DNA of 64,000 bases from Herbiconiux sp. VKM Ac-1786 (lineage in GTDB: Bacteria; Actinomycetota; Actinomycetes; Actinomycetales; Microbacteriaceae). Below are positions 1-7,971 of this stretch, in pieces (within the stretch, counting starts at the first letter, position 1; every line of letters starts with the position of its first letter). The notes below the pieces were generated by a model. That model did not search any database. It saw nothing but the letters and a program-made list of their open reading frames with translations, and was not told where the DNA came from. The DNA is taken from contig NZ_JADKSG010000002.1 in NCBI RefSeq assembly GCF_015350805.1, positions 1,488,001-1,552,000 on the forward strand, read 5' to 3'. The translations under genes and the position numbers were made by a program.

Positions 1-24
1 TGGACATTTCTCGGCTGCCGTCGA

Positions 25-30
25 TATCCT
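25..30 (+). promoter_or_regulatory. -10-like box of leaderless promoter for the GlxA-type gene
   Basis: TATCCT ends 6 nt before the ATG at 37. At that distance transcription would begin at or next to the start codon. The same spacing recurs before many genes in this window, and no Shine-Dalgarno sequence fits here. No clear -35 box can be judged because the window begins nearby. Confidence 0.55.
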
Positions 31-36
31 GCCAGC

Positions 37-990
37 ATGCTCCAGAAGGTCGCCCTCATCGCCATCCCCGGCGTCGCCCCGTTCGAGTTCGGCGTGGTCT
101 GCGAGGCGTTCGGCATCGACCGCAGCGACCACGGCGGCCCACGGTTCGACTTCACGATCGTCGCCGCCGAACCCGGCCCGGTGCGCACCAGCCTGGGGTA
201 CGAGATGACGATCGCCGACGGCCTCGACAAGGCGGCCGACGCCGACCTGATCGCCGTGCCGGCGCACGAGATCGACGCGGACGTGCATCCGGAGGTCGTG
301 CGCCTGCTGCAGGAGGCCTCGGCCCGCGGCGCCTGGATCATGAGCATCTGCAGCGGCGCCTTCACCCTCGCCAAGGCCGGGCTGCTCTCGGGCCGGCGCG
401 CCACGACGCACTGGATGCACGCCGAACGCCTCGCCCGCGACTTCCCCGACATCGACGTCGACCCCGACGTGCTCTTCGTGGAGGACGGCAACATCATCAC
501 CGGCGCCGGCACCGCCTCGGGGATCGACGCCTGCCTGCACCTCATCCGCACCGAGCTCGGCGCCTCGGCCGCCAACGTGGTCGCCCGGCGGATGGTCGTG
601 CCGCCGCAGCGCTCGGGCGGCCAGTCGCAGTACATCGCGACGCCCATCCCCGAGAGCCGCAGCGACTCCTTCGCCGAGGTCACGGCGTGGATGCTCGAGA
701 ACCTCGACCAGGAGCTCACCATCGACGAGCTGGCGCGCCGGGCCCTGATGTCTCCGCGCACCTTCGCCCGGCGCTTCAAGGCCGACACCGGCACCACCCC
801 CGGAGCGTGGCTGAACCGCCAGCGCCTGCTGCGGGCGCAGCAGCTGCTCGAGGAGAGCACGCTCGCGCTCGACACCGTGGCCGCCGAGAGCGGATTCGGC
901 ACGGCCGCCGTCATGCGCCACCACTTCTCGAAGACGCTGAGCACCACCCCGGCGGCCTACCGCCGCACGTTCTGCCGCGTCCCCGCCTGA
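37..990 (+). CDS. GlxA-family transcriptional regulator (DJ-1/PfpI domain plus AraC HTH)
   Basis: This 317-residue protein has two domains. Residues 1-190 are DJ-1/PfpI-like, with the nucleophile-elbow cysteine in ICSGAF near residue 105. Residues about 215-315 form an AraC/XylS double helix-turn-helix, with the typical LARRALMSPRTFARRF helix and a second helix near AAESGFGTAAVMRHHF. Family members of this length are DNA-binding regulators whose DJ-1 part is thought to sense a small molecule. The ligand cannot be read from the sequence. It is convergent with manA, whose stop lies 13 nt away, so it is not in an operon with it. The ATG at 37 is supported by a -10-like box 6 nt upstream. The target genes are unknown. 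Confidence 0.88.
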   Translation: MLQKVALIAIPGVAPFEFGVVCEAFGIDRSDHGGPRFDFTIVAAEPGPVRTSLGYEMTIADGLDKAADADLIAVPAHEIDADVHPEVVRLLQEASARGAWIMSICSGAFTLAKAGLLSGRRATTHWMHAERLARDFPDIDVDPDVLFVEDGNIITGAGTASGIDACLHLIRTELGASAANVVARRMVVPPQRSGGQSQYIATPIPESRSDSFAEVTAWMLENLDQELTIDELARRALMSPRTFARRFKADTGTTPGAWLNRQRLLRAQQLLEESTLALDTVAAESGFGTAAVMRHHFSKTLSTTPAAYRRTFCRVPA

Positions 991-1002
991 GTCGAGGCCG
1001 CC

Positions 1003-2286
1003 CTAGGGCAGCTCGGCCGCCGGCGCGCCCGGCGCCGCCACGAACACGGTGCCCGAGCCACCGAACGCCAGCGCCCCCTCGTCGGGCGTCGCGAAGAACG
1101 CCTCGCCGCGCGAGACCCGGTGCGTGCCCGACGCTCCCGTCACGGTCACCGCCCCCGCCGTGCAGATGCCGATGGCCGCGCCGAGCGGCGTGAAGCCCAC
1201 GGTGGGCGCCGCGAACGGTCGGTCGATGCCGACCTCGACCTGCGCCAGCACGAAGTCGGGCACGCCCGGCGTGAACACCGACAGCCCGGGCACCGGCTGC
1301 GTCGGCACCAGGTAGGGCACCGGCAGCGCGTCGAAGTCGAGCACCTCGAGCAGCTCGGCCACGTCGACGTGCTTGGGCGTCAGCCCGCCGCGCAGCACGT
1401 TGTCGCTCGCCGCCATCAGCTCGACGCCGAGCCCCGAGAGGTAGGCGTGGATGTTGCCGGCCGGCAGGTACAGCGCCTGCCCCTTGGCGAGCGTCACCCG
1501 GTTCAGCAGCAGCGAGATGACGATGCCGGGGTCGCCCGGGTACTCCTCGTTCAGCCGCACGACGGTCTCGAGCGACGGCGTGTACGGGTCGGTGAGGTGG
1601 GCGTGCGCCGGGTGCAGCGCCTTCTCGGCGGTGCGCACGAGGTGCCCGACGAGCGCCGGCACCTCCTCGGCGCCGCTCAGCAGGTAGGACACGACCGAGC
1701 GCAGGATGTCGGCGTCGCTCTCGAACGCCGTCGGCGAGTCCTCGAGCAGGTGCACGATCGGGCCGTAGAGCTCCCAGCGCGGCGCGGTCTGCGAGCCGTC
1801 GATCATGACGAGCAGGTCGACGATCTGGCGCACCTCGTACAGGGGGCGGAAGCCGCAGAGCGCCTCGTACCGCTCGCTCAGCGCGACGATGAGCTCGGGC
1901 TTGTGCAGCTCGTCCTTGTAGTTGCGCGCCGGGTCGTCCAGCGGGATCCCGGCCGCGTTCTCGCGGGCGAAACCCTCGCGGGCGCGCTCCAGCGTCGGGT
2001 GCGCCTGAAGCGAGAGCGGCGCCGCGGCCGCCAGGATCTTCAGCAGGTACGGCAGCGTTCCACGCCGCCCCACGATCCGCGTCGGATCGCTCGCGATCCA
2101 CGACTGGAGGTCGGTGTGCCCGCCGGTCAGCGACGGGTCGAGGATGCGGGCCGGACTGCCCGGGTGCGCCCCGAGCCAGAGCTCGGCCTGCGGCTCCCCG
2201 GTCTCCTCGGTGCCGAGCAGGCGCGGGATGGCGGTCTCCGACCCCCAGGCGTAGTCACGCGGCGTGTTGGTGATGGGTACGAACAT
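1003..2286 (-). CDS. manA: Mannose-6-phosphate isomerase, class I
   Basis: The enzyme interconverts fructose-6-phosphate and mannose-6-phosphate in the cytoplasm and so feeds GDP-mannose and mannosylated glycans. The 427 residues are close to family length. Type I PMI signatures are clear: the zinc-site region LQAHPT near residue 100, the YKDELHKPE block, and the cupin-like AGNIHAYLSG segment followed by ASDNVLRGGLTPK. The ATG at 2286 is preceded on the minus strand by AGAGGG 4-5 nt upstream, a good ribosome binding site. The gene is divergent from the acyl-CoA dehydrogenase gene. Its place next to a large glycan locus fits a sugar-supply role, although manA is also a housekeeping gene. Confidence 0.95.
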   Translation of the reverse strand: MFVPITNTPRDYAWGSETAIPRLLGTEETGEPQAELWLGAHPGSPARILDPSLTGGHTDLQSWIASDPTRIVGRRGTLPYLLKILAAAAPLSLQAHPTLERAREGFARENAAGIPLDDPARNYKDELHKPELIVALSERYEALCGFRPLYEVRQIVDLLVMIDGSQTAPRWELYGPIVHLLEDSPTAFESDADILRSVVSYLLSGAEEVPALVGHLVRTAEKALHPAHAHLTDPYTPSLETVVRLNEEYPGDPGIVISLLLNRVTLAKGQALYLPAGNIHAYLSGLGVELMAASDNVLRGGLTPKHVDVAELLEVLDFDALPVPYLVPTQPVPGLSVFTPGVPDFVLAQVEVGIDRPFAAPTVGFTPLGAAIGICTAGAVTVTGASGTHRVSRGEAFFATPDEGALAFGGSGTVFVAAPGAPAAELP

Positions 2287-2400
2287 CTTCCCTCTTCACT
2301 TCGGGGCCGGCTTGGCAGCGACCTACAAGCAGCGGCGGCCCGTCGATGGGCCGTTTAGACCAAACTACCAAGCGCCTGCGTCCCCGGATGCACGCCCGAA
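2287..2400. promoter_or_regulatory. Divergent intergenic region, manA / acyl-CoA dehydrogenase
   Basis: This short region holds the manA leader with its AGAGGG ribosome binding site at the left end. An AT-richer stretch around 2350-2375 probably contains the manA promoter. The box for the rightward gene follows immediately at 2401. No operator-like repeat was recognised. Confidence 0.4.
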
Positions 2401-2406
2401 TAGGCT
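2401..2406 (+). promoter_or_regulatory. -10-like box of leaderless promoter for the acyl-CoA dehydrogenase gene
   Basis: TAGGCT lies 6 nt before the ATG at 2413. There is no purine-rich ribosome binding site between them, so a leaderless transcript starting at the ATG is the simplest reading. Confidence 0.55.
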
Positions 2407-2412
2407 CCGGCC

Positions 2413-3591
2413 ATGACCTTCGAGCTCCTCGCCAGTGACTTCTACTCCTATGAGAATCTTCTGAACGAGCAGGAGAAGACGGCGATCGCCGAGCTCCGGC
2501 ACTACCTCGAGACCGAGGTGAAGCCGATCGTGAACGGCCACTGGGAGGCAGCCACCTTCCCGCACGAGATCGTGAAGGGCCTCGCCGGGCGCAACGTCTA
2601 CAGCTACGCCTGGGACGAGACGAAGCCGTTCGAGAACTCGGCCGTGTTCCGCGGCTTCGTGGCCCTCGAGCTCGCCCGCGTCGACGCCAGCGTCGCCACC
2701 CTCGTCGGCGTGCAGAACGGCCTCGCGATGGGCTCGATCAGCGTCACCGGCTCGCCCGAGCAGCGCGCCGAGTGGCTGCCGAAGATGGCCAGCGGCGAGA
2801 TCGTCGGCGCCTTCGGCCTGACCGAGCCGACCTCTGGCTCCGACAGCGCCCAGGGCCTCCGCACGGTGGCCACCCGCGACGGCGACGAGTGGGTGCTGAA
2901 CGGCTCCAAGCGCTGGATCGGCAACGCGACCTTCAGCGACATCACCGTGATCTGGGCGAAGGATGCGGCCGACGGCCAGGTCAAGGGCTTCATCGTGCCG
3001 ACGAGCACCCCCGGGTACACGGCCACCAAGATCGAGGGCAAGCAGAGCCTGCGCATCGTGCAGAACGCCGACATCACGCTCGAGGACGTGCGGGTGCCCG
3101 AGAGCCTGCGGCTGCAGAACGCGAACTCGTTCCGCGACACCGCCAAGGTGCTGCGGCTGACGCGCGCCGAGGTGGCCTGGGCCGCGGTCGGCAACTCGGT
3201 CGGCGCCTACGAGGCGGCCCTGCGGTACACCAAGGAGCGCGTGCAGTTCGGCAAGCCGATCGCCAGCCACCAGCTCATCCAGGACCTGCTCGTCAAGAGC
3301 ATCGGCAACATCACCGCCAGCCTCGGCATGGTCGTGCGCGTCTCGCAGATGCTCGACGAGGGCACGCAGAAGGACGACCACTCGGCCCTCGCCAAGGCCT
3401 ACACGACGGCCCGGATGCGCGAGACCGTCGCCTGGTGCCGCGAGGCGCTCGGCGGCAACGGCATCGTGCTCGAATACGACGTGGCCCGCCACTTCGCCGA
3501 CGCCGAGGCGCTCTACTCCTACGAGGGCACGCGCGAGATGAACACGCTCATCGTGGGCCGCAGCCTCACGGGCTTCGCCGCCTTCGTCTGA
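2413..3591 (+). CDS. Acyl-CoA dehydrogenase, glutaryl-CoA-dehydrogenase-like
   Basis: This 392-residue FAD-dependent acyl-CoA dehydrogenase oxidises an acyl-CoA at the alpha-beta bond. The N-terminal helical domain is followed by the flavin-binding middle domain (FGLTEPTSGSDS, then GSKRWIGNA). The C-terminal helical domain contains REALGGNGIV and the catalytic-base segment YEGTREMNTLIVGR. The glutamate in YEGT and the LIVGRSLTG ending resemble the glutaryl-CoA dehydrogenase branch more than the medium-chain branch. Substrate choice is therefore inferred, and isobutyryl- or other short-chain CoA remains possible. It has its own leaderless-type promoter and no obvious functional link to the glycan genes downstream. 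Confidence 0.9.
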   Translation: MTFELLASDFYSYENLLNEQEKTAIAELRHYLETEVKPIVNGHWEAATFPHEIVKGLAGRNVYSYAWDETKPFENSAVFRGFVALELARVDASVATLVGVQNGLAMGSISVTGSPEQRAEWLPKMASGEIVGAFGLTEPTSGSDSAQGLRTVATRDGDEWVLNGSKRWIGNATFSDITVIWAKDAADGQVKGFIVPTSTPGYTATKIEGKQSLRIVQNADITLEDVRVPESLRLQNANSFRDTAKVLRLTRAEVAWAAVGNSVGAYEAALRYTKERVQFGKPIASHQLIQDLLVKSIGNITASLGMVVRVSQMLDEGTQKDDHSALAKAYTTARMRETVAWCREALGGNGIVLEYDVARHFADAEALYSYEGTREMNTLIVGRSLTGFAAFV

Positions 3592-3634
3592 GCCGATGGC
3601 GGATGCGCCCCCGTCGCATCCGCGGGGCCCTGGG

Positions 3635-3640
3635 TAGGAT
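3635..3640 (+). promoter_or_regulatory. -10-like box of leaderless promoter opening the glycan locus
   Basis: TAGGAT is followed by exactly 7 nt and then the ATG at 3648. The next two genes overlap head to tail, so this promoter probably drives a three-gene unit ending at 7203. Confidence 0.55.
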
Positions 3641-3647
3641 CGACCGC

Positions 3648-5003
3648 ATGCGCTACCCGACCGACGCCGTGATCCGGTCGCTCGCCGTGCTCGTGTTCTT
3701 CACGGCGTTCGGTGCCGACCTGTGGCGCAACCTGATCGGCTGGTGGGGCTACCTCGCGGTCGCGGCGGTGCTGACGGCGGCCTCGGCGGTGCTGCTCACC
3801 CGGCGCCGGCTCTGGAGCCGCCTGCACCCGCGCCGCCTGCCGCGCACCTTCGTGCTGTTCGGTCTGCTGCTCGTGCTGTCGCTGGCGTGGTCGTTCTACC
3901 CGGGCGCCACGGTGCTCGGCCTCCTCGCCCAGGCGGCGACGACGCTCTGCGCCCTGTTCCTCGTCGCGGCCCTGAGCTGGCCGCAGATCGTCGCGGCCGC
4001 GTCCACCGCGCTGAACTGGATCCTCGGGCTCTCGCTGCTGTTCGAGCTCATCGTCGCCGTCATCGTGCGGCAGCCCGTGCTCCCCTTCTTCACCGACTAC
4101 GCCGGCCAGAAGGTGCCCGACGCCTTCTACTGGTCGCAGGGCCTGCTGTTCGAGGGCGGCCCCGTGCAGGGCATCGTCGGCAACCGCAACCTGCTCGCCT
4201 TCGTCGCCGTGCTCGCCCTCGTGCTCGTGCTGGTGCAGCTCGCTCAGGGCCTCCGCCGTCGCGGGCCCGCCCTCGCCGGGGTCGTCGTGGCAGTGGCCAC
4301 CCTCGCCCTCACCCGCTCGGCCACGGCCGTCGCCGCCCTCGTGATCACGGCCGGGATGCTCGGCGTGCTCCTGCTCGCCCGCCGCGCCGGCCCCGGCCGC
4401 CGCACCTGGCTGCTCGGCGGCGTCGCCGCGGTCGTCACCCTCGCCATCGTCGGAGTCAGCACCTTCTGGTCGCAGATCCTCGGGCTCTTCGGCAAGAGCG
4501 ACGATCTCACCGGCCGCCTGGACATCTGGCGCGCGGTGAGCGAGCTGTCCGCGCAGCGCCCCGCGTTCGGCTGGGGCTGGATCAGCTACTGGGCTCCCTG
4601 GGTCGAGCCCTTCGACGGCCTCGCCGAGCGGAAGGGCGTGGTCTACCTGCAGGCCCACGACGCCTGGCTCGACGTGCTGCTGCAGGTCGGCGTCGTCGGC
4701 CTCGTGCTCTTCGCGATGCTTGCCGTCGGCACCTTCTACCGCAGCTGGTGGTTCGCGGTCGACCACCCGCTCGACGCCCGCGGCCAGGCCCTCCCCCGCG
4801 TCGCTCTGACGCTGGCGCCCATCCTGCTGCTCACCGCCCTGCTCGCGCAGAGCGTCGTCGAGAGCCGGCTGCTGGTCGAGGGCGGCTGGCTGCTGTTCGT
4901 CGTGATCGCGGTCAAGACGAAGCTCGACCTGGGCGCGGTCGCCCAGGACCTCGGCACCGAGCCGCCTCGTCTCATCGGCCTGGCCGAGCCGGCGCGGCGA
5001 TGA
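3648..5003 (+). CDS. O-antigen ligase / Wzy-like polymerase, membrane protein
   Basis: The gene encodes 451 residues with about ten hydrophobic segments. It belongs to the O-antigen ligase/polymerase superfamily, whose members join lipid-linked glycan units or transfer a chain to an acceptor outside the membrane. Recognisable features are GNRNLLAF after the central helices, the extracytoplasmic block RLDIWRAV...FGWGWISYW, and HDAWLDVLLQVGVVG before the last helices. This arrangement is typical of the Wzy_C domain. The reading frame is open far upstream, but the ATG at 3648 is chosen because hydrophobic coding begins there and a -10-like box sits 7 nt before it. Its stop overlaps the next ATG (ATGA), so translation is coupled. 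Polymerase and ligase cannot be told apart by sequence. Confidence 0.82.
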   Translation: MRYPTDAVIRSLAVLVFFTAFGADLWRNLIGWWGYLAVAAVLTAASAVLLTRRRLWSRLHPRRLPRTFVLFGLLLVLSLAWSFYPGATVLGLLAQAATTLCALFLVAALSWPQIVAAASTALNWILGLSLLFELIVAVIVRQPVLPFFTDYAGQKVPDAFYWSQGLLFEGGPVQGIVGNRNLLAFVAVLALVLVLVQLAQGLRRRGPALAGVVVAVATLALTRSATAVAALVITAGMLGVLLLARRAGPGRRTWLLGGVAAVVTLAIVGVSTFWSQILGLFGKSDDLTGRLDIWRAVSELSAQRPAFGWGWISYWAPWVEPFDGLAERKGVVYLQAHDAWLDVLLQVGVVGLVLFAMLAVGTFYRSWWFAVDHPLDARGQALPRVALTLAPILLLTALLAQSVVESRLLVEGGWLLFVVIAVKTKLDLGAVAQDLGTEPPRLIGLAEPARR

Positions 5004-6325
5004 CCGCGGAGCCGAGGCCTCCGCACCACCCCGTCGCGGCCGCGCTGACCTTCTTCGGCCAGACCCGGTTCGCCAAGGCGCTGACCGTCGCGATCCTCGC
5101 CACCGCCTTCCTCTCGCACCTGCTGCGCGCGACCGTCGGCTGGCCCGGGCTGATCGCCATGATCGCGGTGCTCGTGCTGCTCGCCGCCCTGTCGTTCGCC
5201 GGCCGCTGGCGCGAGCTCGACTGGCACGGCCTGCTCCCGGTGTCGCTGCTGCTGTTCCTCGCCTGGTGCGCGCTGACCTCGCTCTGGAGCCAGTACCTCC
5301 CCTCGACGCTGAACGGCTTGGCCTATCTCCTGGCGTATGCCTTCCTCGGCATCTACGTCGCCGTGGTGCGCGACCTGATCCAGATCGTCCGGGCCCTCGG
5401 CGACGTGCTCCGGGTCGTACTGACGCTCTCGCTCGTGGTCGAGGTGGTCTCGGGCGTGCTGCTGGACGTGCCCATCCGCTTCCTCGGCGTCACGGGAGCG
5501 CTCGCGTCGGGCGGCCCGATCCAGGGCGTGCTCGGCACCCGCAACATGCTCGGTTTCGTCGGCCTGATCGCCCTGGTGACCTTCGTGATCGAGCTCGCCA
5601 CCCGTTCGGTGCGCCGGGGCACCGGGGTGTTCTCGGTGGTCGTCGCGGCGCTCGCCATCGTGTTCTCGGGCTCCCCGGTCACCGTGGGCGTCGCCGTCGT
5701 CACGGCCGTCGCCGCCCTCGTGCTGTTCGCGCTGCGCCGGGCCGCGCCCGACACCCGGCGCGGCTGGCACTTCGTGCTGCTGGCGGTGGGCCTGCTGACG
5801 CTCGTGCTCGGCTTCCTCGTGCGCGGGCGCATCCTGGAGATCCTGAGCACCCGGCGCGAGTTCACCTACCGTCTCGAGATCTGGCGCGAGCTCTGGCGCC
5901 TGATCGACCTCAACCCGCTCGAGGGCTGGGGCTGGACCGGCTTCTGGCGCTCCAACGTCTCGCCGTTCTTCGCGCTCGACGTGATCGGCAACCGGGCGCA
6001 CACCTCGGCCCTGAACGCCTACTTCGACGTGTACTTCCAGACCGGCCTGATCGGCATCGCGATCTTCGTGGTCTTCGTCGCGCTCACCATGGGCCGCGCC
6101 TGGGTGCTCGCGGCCGCCCGCAAGAGCATCGTCTATGTCTGGATCGCCCTCGTCATGGTGGTGCTCGTGGTCACCAGCTCGGCCGAGAGCGCCGTGCTGG
6201 TGGAGTACGGCTGGCTGCTGCTCGTGATCTGCTCGGTCAAGGCCGCCCGCGACCTCAGCTGGCGGCGCAACCTCCGCCGCGCCGACGACCCCGTGCCCGC
6301 CCCCTCCCAGGAGACCACCCCGTGA
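5000..6325 (+). CDS. Second O-antigen ligase / Wzy-like polymerase
   Basis: This 441-residue polytopic protein is from the same superfamily as its upstream neighbour and probably arose from it by old duplication. It shows GTRNMLGFVGLIAL, the RLEIWRELWRL block and GWGWTGFW, then a long outer loop with NRAHTSALNAYFDVYFQTG. These align in order with the first copy, but the surrounding residues have diverged. Two tandem enzymes could split the work, one polymerising and one ligating to a wall acceptor, or they could make two different linkages. The ATG overlaps the previous stop by 4 nt (ATGA), and the gene ends overlapping the GTG of the next gene, so the three genes form one translationally coupled unit. 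Confidence 0.8.
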   Translation: MTAEPRPPHHPVAAALTFFGQTRFAKALTVAILATAFLSHLLRATVGWPGLIAMIAVLVLLAALSFAGRWRELDWHGLLPVSLLLFLAWCALTSLWSQYLPSTLNGLAYLLAYAFLGIYVAVVRDLIQIVRALGDVLRVVLTLSLVVEVVSGVLLDVPIRFLGVTGALASGGPIQGVLGTRNMLGFVGLIALVTFVIELATRSVRRGTGVFSVVVAALAIVFSGSPVTVGVAVVTAVAALVLFALRRAAPDTRRGWHFVLLAVGLLTLVLGFLVRGRILEILSTRREFTYRLEIWRELWRLIDLNPLEGWGWTGFWRSNVSPFFALDVIGNRAHTSALNAYFDVYFQTGLIGIAIFVVFVALTMGRAWVLAAARKSIVYVWIALVMVVLVVTSSAESAVLVEYGWLLLVICSVKAARDLSWRRNLRRADDPVPAPSQETTP

Positions 6326-7203
6326 CGCTCGACATCATGATGCCGTTCTACGGCCGCTTCGACCACTTCCGCGAGGCGGTCGACAGCGTGCTCGCCCAGA
6401 GCGACCCCGACTGGCGGCTCGTGATCGTCGACGACGTCTACCCCGATCCGGCTCCCGGCGAGTGGGCGGCGTCGCTCGGCGATCCGCGGGTGCACTACCT
6501 GCGCAACGTGGTGAACCTCGGCGTGGGCGCGAACTTCCGCGAGTGCGTGCGGCTGATCGAGAACGACCGCGCCGTGCTGATGGGCTGCGACGACCGGATG
6601 CACGCGGGCTACGTGGCCCGCGTGGCCGAGCTCGTGCGCGAGCATCCTGAGGCGGCCATCGTGCAGCCGGGCGTCGAGGTGATCGACGCGGACGGGCGAG
6701 GGCACCGCCCCCTCGCCGACCGGGTCAAGGCCGTGCTGCGCCCGCGCGGGCCGAAGCCCGAGGTGCTCGCCGGGGAACCGCTCGCCCGCAGCCTGCTGAT
6801 CGGCAACTGGGCCTACTTCCCCTCGGTCGTCTGGCAGTCGGAGGCGCTCCGGCGCTTCGGCTTCCGGCCCGGCTACGAGGTGGTGCAGGACCTGCAGCTC
6901 ATGCTCGACATCGTCTTCGACGGCGGCTCGATGCTCATCGACGACGAGGTCGTCTTCTCCTACCGCCGGCACGCCACGAGCGTCTCGGCGGTCACCGGGC
7001 CCGACGGCGCCAAGTTCGCCGAGGAGCACGCGCTGTTCACCGAGACCGCGGCCCGGGCGCACGCCGCCCGCTGGCACCGCGCCGAGCGGGCTGCCCGGCT
7101 GCACCCGACCTCACGCCTGAACGCGGTCTCGGAGCTGCCCGCGGCCCTCCGCGCGGCCGACCCGGCGGGCCGCCGCGCGCTGCTGCGCCACCTCCTGCGC
7201 TAG
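6322..7203 (+). CDS. Family 2 glycosyltransferase
   Basis: This 293-residue cytoplasmic GT-A transferase should move a sugar from a nucleotide donor onto a lipid-linked glycan. The N-terminus has the GT2 fold signature IMMPFYGRFDHFREAVDSV, then VIVDD and the DxD-type metal site GCDDRMH near residue 93. The C-terminal third is arginine-rich with little similarity to a known specificity group. GTG at 6322 is chosen because it overlaps the preceding stop (GTGA) and the fold starts at once. The TAG stop abuts the stop of the convergent gene with no spacer. Donor and acceptor are unknown. Confidence 0.85.
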   Translation: MTLDIMMPFYGRFDHFREAVDSVLAQSDPDWRLVIVDDVYPDPAPGEWAASLGDPRVHYLRNVVNLGVGANFRECVRLIENDRAVLMGCDDRMHAGYVARVAELVREHPEAAIVQPGVEVIDADGRGHRPLADRVKAVLRPRGPKPEVLAGEPLARSLLIGNWAYFPSVVWQSEALRRFGFRPGYEVVQDLQLMLDIVFDGGSMLIDDEVVFSYRRHATSVSAVTGPDGAKFAEEHALFTETAARAHAARWHRAERAARLHPTSRLNAVSELPAALRAADPAGRRALLRHLLR

Positions 7204-7210
7204 CTAGCGC
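7197..7210. repeat. 14-bp perfect palindrome spanning two abutting convergent stop codons
   Basis: GCGCTAGCTAGCGC reads the same on both strands. TAG at 7201-7203 ends the rightward gene, and CTA at 7204-7206 is the leftward gene's TAG, so there is no intergenic base between them. As RNA it could form only a short hairpin, and there is no T-tract, so terminator function is doubtful. Confidence 0.5.
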
Positions 7211-7971
7211 CGCGCCCGTTTGGCGGCGAGCGCGCGGCGCCACGCCTCGAGCACGGCTCGGACGAGCATCCGTCGTGCGCGGAGGATCGTGCCGAGCCCC
7301 CGCACGCCGAGCGGCGTCTGGTTCGAGTCGTGCAGGCGGCGCTCGACGACGTCGCGCTCGAGGTGGCGGATGCTGCCGCGCACGTTGCCCGTGATGGCGA
7401 TCCAGACGTCATGCGACTCGGTGACGAACGCCGGGATCGGCAGGATGCCCCCGTCGATCGCCTCGCGCCGGAACCCCATCGCGCAGCCGAAGTAGGGCCG
7501 GTAGCCGATGAGGATCGCGAACAGGTTGAGCAGGTGCTTCGACGATGTGCTGTCGCGGAGCGGCGGGTACCACAGCCGCTTGCCGGCGCGGCCGAGGATG
7601 GAGTGGTTGCCGGCGACGACGAGCGCGTCGGAGAGCCCGGCGATCATGGCCTCGTGTCGGCCGGGGGTCCAGACGTCGTCCTGGTCGCTGAGGAAGACGT
7701 AGCGGCCGCGGGCCCGGCGGATGGCCGCCTCGAAGGCCCGCACGTAGCCGACGTTCTCGTTCGTCGAGGTCAGGAACACCCGCGACTCGTTCAGCCGCGC
7801 GACGGTCTGCACGATGACGGCGGCGGTGTCGTCGGGCGAGGAGTCGTCGACGATCACGAGCTCGTCGTCGGGCCCGAGCTGGGCGACGATCGACTCGATC
7901 TGCTCGGCCACGTAGGCCGAGCCCTTGTAGGTGGCCATGCAGACGCTGGCACGGATGCCGCCCGGGCTCAT
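7204..7971 (-). CDS. Family 2 glycosyltransferase, rhamnosyltransferase-like
   Basis: This 255-residue GT2 enzyme has VCMATYKGSAYVAEQ at the N-terminus, VIVDDSSPDDT, and the metal-binding FLSDQDDVW near residue 90. The SDQDD form of the DxD motif is common in enzymes annotated as rhamnosyl- or galactosyl-transferases of exopolysaccharide clusters. Rhamnose as donor is therefore plausible, because this window encodes dTDP-rhamnose synthesis, but it is not proven. The ATG at 7971 overlaps the stop of the upstream flippase gene (ATGA), showing a two-gene operon. The open frame continues far upstream as a shadow of the flippase. Confidence 0.85.
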   Translation of the reverse strand: MSPGGIRASVCMATYKGSAYVAEQIESIVAQLGPDDELVIVDDSSPDDTAAVIVQTVARLNESRVFLTSTNENVGYVRAFEAAIRRARGRYVFLSDQDDVWTPGRHEAMIAGLSDALVVAGNHSILGRAGKRLWYPPLRDSTSSKHLLNLFAILIGYRPYFGCAMGFRREAIDGGILPIPAFVTESHDVWIAITGNVRGSIRHLERDVVERRLHDSNQTPLGVRGLGTILRARRMLVRAVLEAWRRALAAKRARR

